From positions 62,001-126,000 of the forward strand of contig NZ_BDIY01000003.1 in the NCBI RefSeq assembly GCF_002072155.1: a stretch of DNA of 64,000 bases, given 5' to 3'. Below the pieces are notes generated by a model that saw nothing but the letters and a program-made list of their open reading frames with translations, ran no database searches and was not told the DNA's origin. Shown piece by piece: positions 51,921 through 60,538 of the stretch. Positions within the stretch are counted from its first letter, which is position 1. Every line of letters starts with the position of its first letter. Source of the stretch: Roseovarius sp. A-2 (GTDB lineage Bacteria > Pseudomonadota > Alphaproteobacteria > Rhodobacterales > Rhodobacteraceae). The position numbers and the translations under genes are program-made.

Positions 51921-54791
51921 TCAGCTGCCTGGTGGTGTCAGGAGGGGCCGCAGCAGGGCCAGCGGATGCGCGCGCAGGCTCAGATGCAGGGCGGCGTAAT
52001 CCTCGACCATCGCCTCGCCGAGGGTCATTTCCGGCAGATGCGCCGCCGGTTCATGGATCGCCTCGCCATCGAGATCATGGGCGAAAAGCGGCAGCGGTTC
52101 GGGGCTGTGCAGCGCCTTGGCCTGCCAGAGCGCGTCGCGCCGCGTGAGCCCGAGGGCGGCGAAGGCATCGGCCTCGGCCAGACGCGCGAGCAGCGCAGGT
52201 GCCGTGCCCGCGCGCCGCCAGACCTCTTGTGGTCCGGCATAACCATTGCCGCGCGCCGCCGCGATCCAGTCGGCCTCGTCCCGGGCGACGCCCTTGATCT
52301 GGCGAAACCCGAGGCGCAGTGCCAGCCGCCCCTGCCGGTCGGGCTCCAGCGTGTTGTCCCAGTAAGAGGCGTTGATGCAGACCGGGCGCACGGTGACGCC
52401 GTGTTCGCGTGCATCCCGCACGATCTGGGCGGGGGCGTAGAACCCCATCGGCTGGGCATTCAGCAGCGCGCAGGCAAAGACCGCCGGGTGGTGATGCTTG
52501 ATCCAGGCGCTGGCATAGACCAGATGGGCGAAGCTGGCGGCGTGGCTTTCGGGAAAGCCGTAACTGCCGAAGCCCTCGATCTGGCTGAAGCAGCGCTCGG
52601 CAAATTCCATGTCATAGCCATTGGCGCGCATGCCGCGCAGAAAGCGGTTGCGGAACTCGCTGACATTGCCATGTTTCTTGAAGGTGGCGAGCGAGCGGCG
52701 CAGGCGGTCGGCCTCTTCGGGGGTGAACCCCGCACCGATGATGGCGATCTGCATCGCCTGTTCCTGAAAGAGTGGCACGCCGAGGGTTTTGCCCAGCACC
52801 CGGCCCAGCTCATCCGAGGGAAAGCTGACCGGTTCCTCGCCGTTGCGGCGGCGGATGAAGGGATGGACCATGTCGCCCTGAATCGGCCCGGGCCGGATGA
52901 TCGCCACCTGAATCACCAGATCGTAGAAGGTGCGCGGGCGCATGCGCGGCAGGAAATTCATCTGCGCGCGGCTTTCGACCTGAAAGACGCCGAGGCTGTC
53001 GGCGCGGCTGAGCATCTCGTACACCTTCGGGTCTTCGGGCGGCAGGGTGGCGAGCGTATGCGCCTGCCCGCGATGATCGTGCAGGAGATCGAACGCCTTG
53101 CGGATGCAGGTGAGCATACCGAGGGCCAGCACGTCGACCTTGAGGATACCAAGCGCGTCGATATCGTCCTTGTCCCAGCAGATCACCGTGCGGTCGGCCA
53201 TGCTGGCGTTCTCAATCGGCACCAGCTCGTCCAGCCGCCCTTCGGTGATGATGAAGCCGCCGACATGCTGGCTGAGATGGCGGGGAAAGCCGGTGATCTC
53301 GCGCACCAGATCAAGGGTGAGGGCAAGGCGCGGCTCACTCGCATCCAGGCCCAGTTCGCGCAGGCGCTCCGGGCTGAGCCTGCCATCGCCGCCATACCCC
53401 CAGATCTGCGAGGTCATCGCGCCGAGGATGTCTTCGGAAAGGCCCATGGCGCGGCCGACCTCGCGGATCGCGCGTTTGGAACGGTAATGGATCACCGTGG
53501 CGCAGAGCCCGGCGCGGTGGCGCCCGTAGCGTTCATAGATCCACTGGATCACCTCCTCACGGCGCTCGTGCTCGAAATCGACGTCGATATCGGGCGGCTC
53601 GTCGCGCGCCTCCGACACGAAGCGCTCGAACACCATGGTGCCGATCTCGGGCGACACCGATGTGACGCCGAGGCAGTAGCAGACCACCGAATTGGCCGCC
53701 GAGCCGCGCCCCTGACAGAGGATGCCGCGCGAGCGGGCGAAGGCGACCACATCGTTGACGGTGAGGAAATAGGGCTCGTAGCGCAGCTTGGCGATGAGGG
53801 AAAGCTCGTGTTCCATCATCGCGCGCACGCGGGTAGGTGCGCCACCCGGATAGCGCCAGTCGAGTCCCGCCTCGGCCAGCCGCCGCAATCTCTGGCCGGG
53901 GGTCTCGTTTTCCGCCACTTCGCTGGGATATTCGTAGCGCAATTCGTCGAGCGAGAAGGTGAGCCGGGCGGCGAGGCGGGCGGCGCGGTCGACCGCGTCT
54001 TCGTGGCCCTTGAAGAGGCGGCGCATCTCGGCCTCCGAGCGCAGGCGCGCTTCGGCATTGGGCAGGGCGTGGCGGCCCAGCCGGTCCACGGTCACGCCCA
54101 GCCGGATCGCGCTGAGGACATCGGCAAGGCGGCGGCGCTGCGCGCGGTGCAGGATCGGGGCCGCGGCGGCAAGGGTCGGCAGGCCAAGGCGGGCGGCCAG
54201 CCGGGTCTGGCGGTCAAACCGTGCCGGGTCGCGCCCGTCATAGTGCGGGCGCAGCAGCAGGTGCATGTGCGCGCCAAAGCGTGCGGCGAGTTGCGCCGCC
54301 TGCCTGTGCCAGTTCCTTTCACCGCCGGAATGCAGCAGCAGGTGCAGGCCAGCCGCCCCCTCCAGCAGATCCGCAAGGTGCAGTTCGCAGCCCCCCTTGG
54401 CCGCGCGCCGCCGCCCGAAGGTGAGCAGACGGCAGAGGCTGGCCCAGCCCTGCCGATCGCGCGGCAGGGCGGTGAGCGTCAGCCCGTCGCGCAGCACCAG
54501 TCGGGCAGCAGGGATGAGCCGGGGGGTGGCGGCCCAGTGCGGGGTGGTGGGCCAGGGCGCAGGCGGGCCGATCATCCCGTCGCGCGCCTCCTGTCTCTGG
54601 CGTTCGCGCACTTGCCGGGCGATCTCGCGCGCGCGGGCGTGGGCGCGCACGATGCCCGCGACGGAGTTTTCATCGGCGATGGCCACGCCCGAGAGGCCGA
54701 GCGTGGCGGCACGCTCGATGTATTCCTCGGGATGGGCGGCCCCGGTGAGAAAGGTGAAATTCGAGAGGGCAGAGAGTTCGGCGAAGGGCAT
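51921..54791 (-). CDS. dnaE2: Error-prone DNA polymerase DnaE2, C-terminally truncated
   Basis: 956 residues from ATG 54791. The PHP domain starts with FAELSALSNFTFLTGAAHPEEY. The polymerase core includes GRGSAANS and the catalytic PPDIDVDFEHERREEV near residue 400, plus FPESHAASFAHLVYASAW. It ends at LSLRAHPLALLRPLLTPPGS, just where usual DnaE2 enters its OB-fold and C-terminal domain of about 100 residues, which is absent in all frames downstream. A degenerate SOS-like GTTC-N7-AGTC lies at 54845-54859. An IS remnant adjoins the start. Loss of function is possible. Confidence 0.88.
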   Translation of the reverse strand: MPFAELSALSNFTFLTGAAHPEEYIERAATLGLSGVAIADENSVAGIVRAHARAREIARQVRERQRQEARDGMIGPPAPWPTTPHWAATPRLIPAARLVLRDGLTLTALPRDRQGWASLCRLLTFGRRRAAKGGCELHLADLLEGAAGLHLLLHSGGERNWHRQAAQLAARFGAHMHLLLRPHYDGRDPARFDRQTRLAARLGLPTLAAAAPILHRAQRRRLADVLSAIRLGVTVDRLGRHALPNAEARLRSEAEMRRLFKGHEDAVDRAARLAARLTFSLDELRYEYPSEVAENETPGQRLRRLAEAGLDWRYPGGAPTRVRAMMEHELSLIAKLRYEPYFLTVNDVVAFARSRGILCQGRGSAANSVVCYCLGVTSVSPEIGTMVFERFVSEARDEPPDIDVDFEHERREEVIQWIYERYGRHRAGLCATVIHYRSKRAIREVGRAMGLSEDILGAMTSQIWGYGGDGRLSPERLRELGLDASEPRLALTLDLVREITGFPRHLSQHVGGFIITEGRLDELVPIENASMADRTVICWDKDDIDALGILKVDVLALGMLTCIRKAFDLLHDHRGQAHTLATLPPEDPKVYEMLSRADSLGVFQVESRAQMNFLPRMRPRTFYDLVIQVAIIRPGPIQGDMVHPFIRRRNGEEPVSFPSDELGRVLGKTLGVPLFQEQAMQIAIIGAGFTPEEADRLRRSLATFKKHGNVSEFRNRFLRGMRANGYDMEFAERCFSQIEGFGSYGFPESHAASFAHLVYASAWIKHHHPAVFACALLNAQPMGFYAPAQIVRDAREHGVTVRPVCINASYWDNTLEPDRQGRLALRLGFRQIKGVARDEADWIAAARGNGYAGPQEVWRRAGTAPALLARLAEADAFAALGLTRRDALWQAKALHSPEPLPLFAHDLDGEAIHEPAAHLPEMTLGEAMVEDYAALHLSLRAHPLALLRPLLTPPGS

Positions 54792-54898
54792 GGGGTGGTT
54801 GCGATTCGGGAAGGGCGGGTCGGTATGTAGTATATTCACGTTTTGTTCTTTTTCGAGTCCTCGTGTGATTGAGGTGGAGTGTGCCTTGAGCGGATGAG

Positions 54899-55117
54899 GT
54901 GGATGCCGAGGCAATTTGCGAAGCGGTTCGGCGCCCGACCATGCGCTTTGCCGAGATCAAGACAGAGAAACAGCAGGCAATTCATTCAATCCATCGGACG
55001 CACGATCTGGCCGTCCGGCAAGGCACGCAGATGGCCGGGCAGATGGCCAATATGATCCGCAGCCTGTTGCGTGAGTTTGGGCACATTTTGCCCACCGGGA
55101 TCGAAGCGGTGATGGCT
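54899..55117 (+). mobile_element. IS110/IS1111-family transposase remnant
   Basis: The plus strand encodes about 73 residues: DAEAICEAVRRPTMRFAEIK, then EKQQAIHSIHRTHDLAVRQ and SLLREFGHILPTG. This is the characteristic middle of the DEDD domain of IS110-type transposases (DAEAICEA..RP.MRFV.IK...QQ...HR.RDLLVRQRT). Neither the true start nor the C-terminal serine domain remains. It abuts the promoter side of dnaE2. Confidence 0.85.
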
Positions 55118-55206
55118 TCACAAAGCGCCTTTGGTGGCCGAGCGGATCGTGTCCAGCCGCCGCTTGAAGCCGGGTGCGCTGATCAGCGGCGCAATGCGCG
55201 CCACGA

Positions 55207-55695
55207 TCAGTTGTTCAGAATGTCGATCCGGTTGACCTGCCAAACGCTCAGCGCGAAGATCTCCTCGCTCTGGAATTCCGGGTTCTGGTCGAACGGAAAG
55301 ATCACCCAGAGCGGTCCTTTCTGGCGCACCGAAAAACTCTCTCCGCCGATCCGGTTGGCCAGGATCGGTGTGGTTTCGGCGATTTTCTCCACCGGGAAAT
55401 CGACGTTGTAATCGTTGATTGCGTAGATCCGAAGGCGCGACGGTTCGGCCTCTGCCGCTTTGAGGATGGTGTGCAGGGACGGGCCCGAAAAGGTGCGCAC
55501 CGCGTCGGTCCAGATCGTTGCGGTTGCAAAGCTTTGCTGCGGCAGGGCTGCAAGGTCGGCATCGCTGAACCGTATCGTGGTACCGCGACACAGATCGTTG
55601 AGCGTCAGGATCGTGGCCTCAGCATGGGCGAGATGCGGGGCCGCCCCGGCCAGCGCGGCGGCGGTCGCGAGTGTCATGAACTGTCTGCGCTTCAT
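55207..55695 (-). CDS. Exported molybdopterin-domain-like protein
   Basis: 162 residues from ATG 55695. A KRRQF-type signal (Tat-like) ends in HLAHAEA. The remainder resembles the small oxidoreductase molybdopterin-binding fold (TLNDLCRGTTIRFSDADLAALPQQSF, TFSGPSLHTILKAAEA, YAINDYNVDFPV), but no cofactor-binding cysteine is seen, so cofactor binding is doubtful. Just after the stop, an overlapping GTG frame encodes about 30 residues (VARIAPLISAPGFKRRLDTI), probably the beginning of a deleted partner gene. Confidence 0.75.
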   Translation of the reverse strand: MKRRQFMTLATAAALAGAAPHLAHAEATILTLNDLCRGTTIRFSDADLAALPQQSFATATIWTDAVRTFSGPSLHTILKAAEAEPSRLRIYAINDYNVDFPVEKIAETTPILANRIGGESFSVRQKGPLWVIFPFDQNPEFQSEEIFALSVWQVNRIDILNN

Positions 55696-55904
55696 CACAA
55701 TATACTCTTTCCGGTTGTAACAGGAGGTGCGACAGTGTCTTGATAGCAGAGTTTTGGTCAGACGGCCTCTATCAATCGCGGTGTTGATATCAAAAGATAG
55801 CAAAATGCGGTGCAGCGTCGGCGAAACGCGCCGGGCCAAGAACACCGTGTGCGCGCGCATCGCGGAGATCACCACGCTGATCTTGTCACCGACATCGACG
55901 GACG

Positions 55905-56295
55905 ATGGCCATGGCACAAACCCGGGCACGCGCTGCTTCTGACGTCTGCGGGCCTGTGGTACGGTGCGCTTTGCCGCGTTTCGCAACACGCTGACGCTGG
56001 CCCCCTGGGCACTGTCGCGGCGCTGCTCATCCTGGTACTCGTGCCGTTCTGGACCTCGATCCTGATCCGCTCCTATGTGTGGATCTACCTCTTGGGCGGC
56101 AATGGCATCCCGGCGCTGCTGGGGGCGTTCCGCCTCGGTGATATGGGTTGGTCAACACGCCCTCCGCGGTGCTGGTGGGCATTGTCTACGGTTATCTGCC
56201 GCTGATGGTCTTTCCGATCTACGTGGCGCTGGAAAAGCTCGACAAGAGCCTGTTGGAGGCTGCGTCGGATCTGGGCACGCCGCCCTGGCGTCGTG
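55905..56295 (+). pseudogene. Broken polyamine-type ABC transporter permease (PotB/PotH-like)
   Basis: Pieces lie in more than one frame. HALLLTSAGLWYGAL resembles the N-terminal helix. FRNTLTLA, in another frame, is a typical permease segment. LLILVLVPFWTSILIRSYVWIYLLG is followed, after a frame change near 56148, by [24 protein letters not shown] and [14 protein letters not shown], the EAA loop. The rest of the gene is missing. Frameshifts plus internal and 3' deletions make it nonfunctional. Confidence 0.85.
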
Positions 56296-56446
56296 ACTCG
56301 CGTGCTATTCTTGACTCTTTTGCTCGTGCACTTGTAAAAGCCGGATATTGTGGCCCCCGGCCGCTCAATCGACACCGACCGTGCCAGCCCTGCGCCAGCC
56401 ATGCGGTTCCCGTTCACCCCGTTCCGGGGCAGGAAAGGATCACGCC

Positions 56447-56902
56447 ATGACTGCGCATCGCCGCGTCACATCTCGCCTTGTTGCCACCCTGGCAGGGGCC
56501 GCGCTCGGCCTTGCCACTCCGGCCGCGGCGCAAGAGCCCGATGATGCCACAGCCACCCTTGCGATCAGCCTCAACAGCGTGTCAGCCACCAGGACGGGGG
56601 GCTGTCGGCTGAGCTTTGTCATCCGCAACGATCTGGGGGCGGATATAGAGAGCCTTGTCGCCGAGGCGGTGCTGTTCGATGGCGCGGGACGGGTGGCCAC
56701 CATGACGCTTTTTGATTTCGGCACCTTGCCCGAGGCACGGCCCCGGGTGCGGCAGTTTGATCTGGCGGGGCGGGGCTGTGACGGTATCGGCGAGGTTCTG
56801 GTCAACGGTATCGGCACCTGCGATGGCGATGGCCTGACGCCCGCCGCATGTCTGACCGGGCTGCGCCTGTCGAGCGAGACCGCAATCGAGGTGACGGGAT
56901 GA
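56447..56902 (+). CDS. Exported protein of unknown function in the exbBD-tonB cluster
   Basis: 151 residues from ATG 56447, with AGGAAAGGA ahead. A signal peptide ends in ATPAAAQEP. The mature part looks like a beta-rich domain ([27 protein letters not shown], then [24 protein letters not shown]) with Cys residues at GGC, GRGC, GTC and AAC that could form two disulphides. I do not recognise the family. It overlaps exbB by 4 bases, so it is translated with the TonB energiser. Confidence 0.78.
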   Translation: MTAHRRVTSRLVATLAGAALGLATPAAAQEPDDATATLAISLNSVSATRTGGCRLSFVIRNDLGADIESLVAEAVLFDGAGRVATMTLFDFGTLPEARPRVRQFDLAGRGCDGIGEVLVNGIGTCDGDGLTPAACLTGLRLSSETAIEVTG

Positions 56903-57576
56903 CACGGATGGATGCGATGATCGAGCGGCTTGCCGGGCTGATCGAGATGGGCGGGCCGGTGATCGCGATCATCGTCGCGATCTCGGTGGTGACGCTGGCG
57001 GTGATCCTTTACAAGCTTTGGCAGTTCCGCGCCTCGGGCGTCGGGCGGCATCATGCGCTGCGCGCCGCCGTGGCGGAATGGGACCGGGGCGAGAACCATG
57101 CCGCACGCCGCACGCTGGAACGCTCGCGCAGTTATCTGGCGCCGGTGATTGCCCGCGCCTTTGCCGCCGATCCGTGCGACGCCAAGGCCACACGGCGGAT
57201 CGAGGCCGAGGCCGAGGCACGGTTTTCGCGGCTCGAACGCGGTTTCCGCTTTCTCGACACGGTGGCGCAAGTGGCGCCGCTTCTGGGTCTGTTCGGCACG
57301 GTTCTGGGGATGATCGAGGCGTTTCAGGCGCTGCAATCGGCGGGAAGCCAGGTCGATCCCTCACTGCTGGCGGGGGGCATCTGGGTGGCGTTGTTGACCA
57401 CGGCTGCCGGTCTGGCGGTGGCGATGCCCGCCTCTGTGGTGCTGTCGTGGTTCGAATCGCGCATCGCCGAGGAGCGCGCGCTCGCCGATCATGCGCTGAG
57501 CATGGTGCTGGGGCCCGATCTGCACGGGGCCGCACAAAGGGTGGCGCAGGGCGGGGCGGTGCCCCAGAGTGCCTAG
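56899..57576 (+). CDS. exbB: TonB-system proton channel subunit ExbB
   Basis: 225 residues. The MotA/TolQ/ExbB domain has a first helix (GGPVIAIIVAISVVTLAVILYKLWQF), a cytoplasmic loop, and the paired helices FLDTVAQVAPLLGLFGTVLGMIEAFQAL and GGIWVALLTTAAGLAVAMPA. It makes the pentameric channel driving TonB. The start overlaps the previous stop; the end overlaps exbD. Confidence 0.92.
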   Translation: MTRMDAMIERLAGLIEMGGPVIAIIVAISVVTLAVILYKLWQFRASGVGRHHALRAAVAEWDRGENHAARRTLERSRSYLAPVIARAFAADPCDAKATRRIEAEAEARFSRLERGFRFLDTVAQVAPLLGLFGTVLGMIEAFQALQSAGSQVDPSLLAGGIWVALLTTAAGLAVAMPASVVLSWFESRIAEERALADHALSMVLGPDLHGAAQRVAQGGAVPQSA

Positions 57577-57949
57577 AGCCCCGTTCCGGCGGCGCAAACT
57601 GTCGCTTACCTCGCTCATCGACGTGATCTTTCTGCTGCTCTTGTTTTTCATGCTATCCTCGACCTTTTCGCAATTCTCGGAGGTGGATCTGGCGACCGCA
57701 GGCACGGGGCAGGGGGCCGCGTCCGAGGTGCGCCCGATCTTCGTACAACTGCGCGCCGATACCCTGAGAGTGAACGCGCGGGACGTGACGCTCGACGGGT
57801 TGGCCGAGGCATTCAAGCCTTTGATCGACGGCGAGGCGCGCGCGCTGGTGCACACCGGGGCGAAGGTCAGCGCACAGCGGCTCACTGATCTGCTGCTCGC
57901 GTTGCGCGGCATCGCGGGCCTCTCGGTGCAGGTGCTGGTGCCGTCATGA
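57569..57949 (+). CDS. exbD: TonB-system subunit ExbD, Asp-containing copy
   Basis: 126 residues from a GTG start at 57569. The single helix SLTSLIDVIFLLLLFFMLSS carries the conserved proton-carrying aspartate as residue 18. A periplasmic domain of about 90 residues follows. First of two ExbD paralogues in the operon, overlapping the second by 4 bases. Confidence 0.9.
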   Translation: MPRAPFRRRKLSLTSLIDVIFLLLLFFMLSSTFSQFSEVDLATAGTGQGAASEVRPIFVQLRADTLRVNARDVTLDGLAEAFKPLIDGEARALVHTGAKVSAQRLTDLLLALRGIAGLSVQVLVPS

Positions 57950-58326
57950 GAGCGCCCGCGCCCCGCAGCCGCCGCGAGCCGACGATCGCGCTGATCAATA
58001 TCGTTTTCCTGATGCTGATTTTCTTCATGGCCGCCGCCACGCTTGCGCCGCCGCTCGATGGCGCGCTGACGTTGGTGCGCACCGCCGATCTGGAGGGGCG
58101 CGCGCCGCCCGATGCGCTGGTGGTGCATGCCGATGGGCGGCTGGCCTATCGTGGCGCGGCGGTGGCGGATGCTGCGGCCTACATGGCGCAGGTCGGGGCC
58201 CAGGAGGTTGTGCGCATCGTCCCCGACGCCGCGTTGCCCGCGCCTGACCTGATCCGGCTGGGCGAGGCGCTGCGCCGGGCCGGGGCGGCCCGCGTGGTGA
58301 TGGTCACCGAACGGGGGCTGCAATGA
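57946..58326 (+). CDS. exbD: TonB-system subunit ExbD paralogue, Asn variant
   Basis: 126 residues, the same length as its neighbour. The helix TIALINIVFLMLIFFMAA has Asn 18 where ExbD proteins have the essential aspartate. The periplasmic domain is ExbD-like (VVHADGRLAYRGAAV, ARVVMVTERG). It cannot carry protons by itself and probably forms a mixed dimer with the first copy. It overlaps tonB by 4 bases. Confidence 0.88.
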   Translation: MRAPAPRSRREPTIALINIVFLMLIFFMAAATLAPPLDGALTLVRTADLEGRAPPDALVVHADGRLAYRGAAVADAAAYMAQVGAQEVVRIVPDAALPAPDLIRLGEALRRAGAARVVMVTERGLQ

Positions 58327-59345
58327 TCCGCCGCTCGCGTCTGGTGGTGATCGCTTGCGCCGGGGCGGCGCTCGCGCTGCACGGCACGGGGCTGTGGCTG
58401 TCGGGCACGGCTGCACGCATCGAGGTCGCGGGCGGGGCGGGGGCGATGGAGGCCACGCTCGGCAGCAGCTTTGCCGATATGGTGACCGGGGCGGCGCAGC
58501 CGGTCACGCAGAGCACGGTAACACCCAACCGGCAGGCCGAGGCGGTGATGAAACCGGTCGTTTCGCGCAAGGCGCCGCGTCCGGATACGCCGCGCACCGC
58601 CGAGGCCGCCCCGCCCGATGATAGCGAGGCGCGCGCCCCGCAGGAGGGAGCCGAGACGCCGCCCACTCCGCGCGCCGGGATTGCAGCGGTGCCGAGTGTC
58701 GAGACGGTCGTGCCGACGCGCCGCCCGGTCGAGACGCCCGCCGCCCCGCCAACCGGGACCGCAGAGAGCGCCGATGATCCCGCTCCGGTGCCGCCGACGC
58801 CCGCCACCGAGAGTGCCAGGGCCGCCCCACTGGAGATGATCGAGGCGCAGCCCGAGGAGGAGGGGGTGCAGGTTTCGCGCCGTCCCCGGGCCCGCCCGCG
58901 TGAGATCGAAGAGGCCGCCGCAAGGCCATCGCCCGAACCTGAGCGGCACGAAACGCGCCTCCGCCGCCAGCAGGGCAACAGCGCCACTCGTGACGCGACA
59001 CGAGGCAGCACCGCCGGTACTGATGCCGCCACCGCGACGGAGCAAGGCCGCGATACGGCCCGCCGCAGCGACGAACAGGGCAATGCCGCCGTCAGCAACT
59101 ATCCCGGCGAGGTCATACGCCACCTTGCCCGCGTGCCGCGCCCGCGCGCGACAAGCCGCGGCGCGGCGCTGGTGCAGTTCAGCATCGCGGCGGGTGGAGG
59201 GCTGGCCTCGGTCGGGCTCTCGCGCTCTTCGGGATCGTCGCGGCTCGACCGCGCGGCGCTGGCCGTCATAGAGCGCGCCGCGCCGTTCCCCGCACCCCCA
59301 CCGGGCGCGCGGCGCAGTTTTTCCATCAGGATCGAAGGGCGGTGA
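58323..59345 (+). CDS. tonB: TonB family energy transducer
   Basis: 340 residues. One N-terminal anchor (LVVIACAGAALALHGTGLWL, lacking the classical SxxxH but with a helix His) leads into a long Pro/Ala/Glu-rich periplasmic spacer (about 60-250). The TonB C-terminal domain is at the end: YPGEVIRHLARVPRPRATSRGAALVQFSIAAGGG and RLDRAALAVIERAAPFP. It energises outer-membrane receptors. No receptor gene is in the window. Confidence 0.9.
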   Translation: MIRRSRLVVIACAGAALALHGTGLWLSGTAARIEVAGGAGAMEATLGSSFADMVTGAAQPVTQSTVTPNRQAEAVMKPVVSRKAPRPDTPRTAEAAPPDDSEARAPQEGAETPPTPRAGIAAVPSVETVVPTRRPVETPAAPPTGTAESADDPAPVPPTPATESARAAPLEMIEAQPEEEGVQVSRRPRARPREIEEAAARPSPEPERHETRLRRQQGNSATRDATRGSTAGTDAATATEQGRDTARRSDEQGNAAVSNYPGEVIRHLARVPRPRATSRGAALVQFSIAAGGGLASVGLSRSSGSSRLDRAALAVIERAAPFPAPPPGARRSFSIRIEGR

Positions 59346-59419
59346 CCGGTGCTGCTTCCTCTCCCAAAAAAGAGCTGCCATGACGCCTGACTACCCGCGA
59401 TCTCGGATCGGGTTGTCAA

Positions 59420-59690
59420 TCACAGTGCATCGTCGCCCTTGCACAGTCTTGCGATCTGGTCGATGGCCCATGCGGCGGCGGGACGGCCATAGCAGTGACC
59501 ATGTGCGAATATACCGAGGCTCAGGGTCTCCGGCGGCTGTGATTGCAACCCGGTCACGGCATCACGGACCATCTCGACGAATTGCGCCGGGGTACGACCG
59601 AAGCGCGTGGCGTGTGGAAGTTCGTTGAACTCGACCGACATCGGAATTGCCAGAATCTCATCCTGATCGACCGCTGGAGATAGGGGCGGT
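59420..59690 (-). pseudogene. C-terminal fragment of a polysaccharide deacetylase (PuuE-like)
   Basis: The minus strand reads EILAIPMSVEFNELPHATR, then RTPAQFVEMVRDAVTGLQS and LSLGIFAHGHCYGRPAAA, ending at a normal stop. This is the tail of PuuE/allantoinase-like polysaccharide deacetylases (typically IPY..E.ND.P... and H....G.P.R). The catalytic N-terminal part is missing; upstream the frame turns into the antisense of an M24 peptidase remnant. Confidence 0.65.
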
Positions 59691-59699
59691 CGCTGTCCG

Positions 59700-60536
59700 G
59701 CGTATCGTCGTGCAGGTGTGGCCGGGATGCGTGGGACGATCCCGCCAGAATTCGGCCTGATGCGCAGACATGCCAAGAAAATCGCAGGTCTGATCCGTGA
59801 TGCGGGCATGGCTGACATGCCGGTGGGCGTGGATTGTGCCGAAACCGCGATGTTCCACACGCTCAAAAATAGGGGATCAACGTGATCGACGGCCAGCATA
59901 TCATGCTGGCGGCGCGCGAGATCGAGAAGCGGGACGAGATCCAGCTGCTCACGCAGGCAGCCTCGATGGTTGATGGCGTCTGTCACATGATCTATGAAGA
60001 GTTGCGGCTGGGCGTGCGCGAGAACGATATCGTCGCGCGTTCCAACAAAATGCTCCATGAGATGAGTTCGGACGACGTGGAGGCGATCAATGCCATTTCC
60101 AGCGAACGCTGCAACCCGCATCGGCACAATTTCACCGACCGGCCGTTCCAGCCCGGCGATCCGGTGTTTTTCGACATCCTGCAAAGCTATCAGGGCTATC
60201 CCACCTGCTATCAGGACCTTCAATATCGGTCGCGCCACGCCCGCGCAGAATGACGCCTATGTCAAGACACGCGAATGGATCGACGCCTCGATCGCGATGA
60301 TCAAGCCGGGGGTAAGCACCGACAAGGTGGCCGAGGTCCGGCCCAAGGCAGAGGAGTTCGGCCTTGGGGATGAGGCATCGGCATTCGGGCTGCAATTCGG
60401 CCATGATCTGGGCCTTGCGCTTGAAACTTGCTATCCCGCCGCGCGGATTGAACAGGACGTGGTGGTGACGCCGACCGGCTGCGAGGTGATCAGGCTCTTC
60501 CCGGCCGAGGATCTGCCGATTGCGAACCGGTATTGA
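59700..60536 (+). pseudogene. Frameshifted M24-family peptidase (creatinase-like)
   Basis: Frame 1: MRGTIPPEFGLMRRHAKKIA and MADMPVGVD to about 59875. Frame 2: INVIDGQHIMLAAREIEKRDE, then SSERCNPHRHNFTDRPF, to about 60225. Frame 3: KTREWIDASIAMIKPGVSTD, FGLQFGHDLGLALE, RIEQDVVVTPTGCEVI, ending at 60536. Two frameshifts, and a gap between GHDLGLALE and ARIEQD where about 20 residues are lost. The N-terminus is also cut. The gene is dead. Confidence 0.85.
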
Positions 60537-60538
60537 TC

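Noticed and set aside
51909..54830. 973-codon plus-strand frame
   Set aside because: The longest frame in the region but antisense to dnaE2, whose catalytic motifs are unmistakable.
54845..54859. SOS box GTTC-N7-GTTC upstream of dnaE2
   Set aside because: Only GTTC-N7-AGTC is present, two mismatches in the second half, so it is not listed as a site.
59420..60238. Single 272-codon minus-strand gene
   Set aside because: Only the last 90 codons or so resemble a deacetylase; the rest is antisense to the M24 peptidase remnant.
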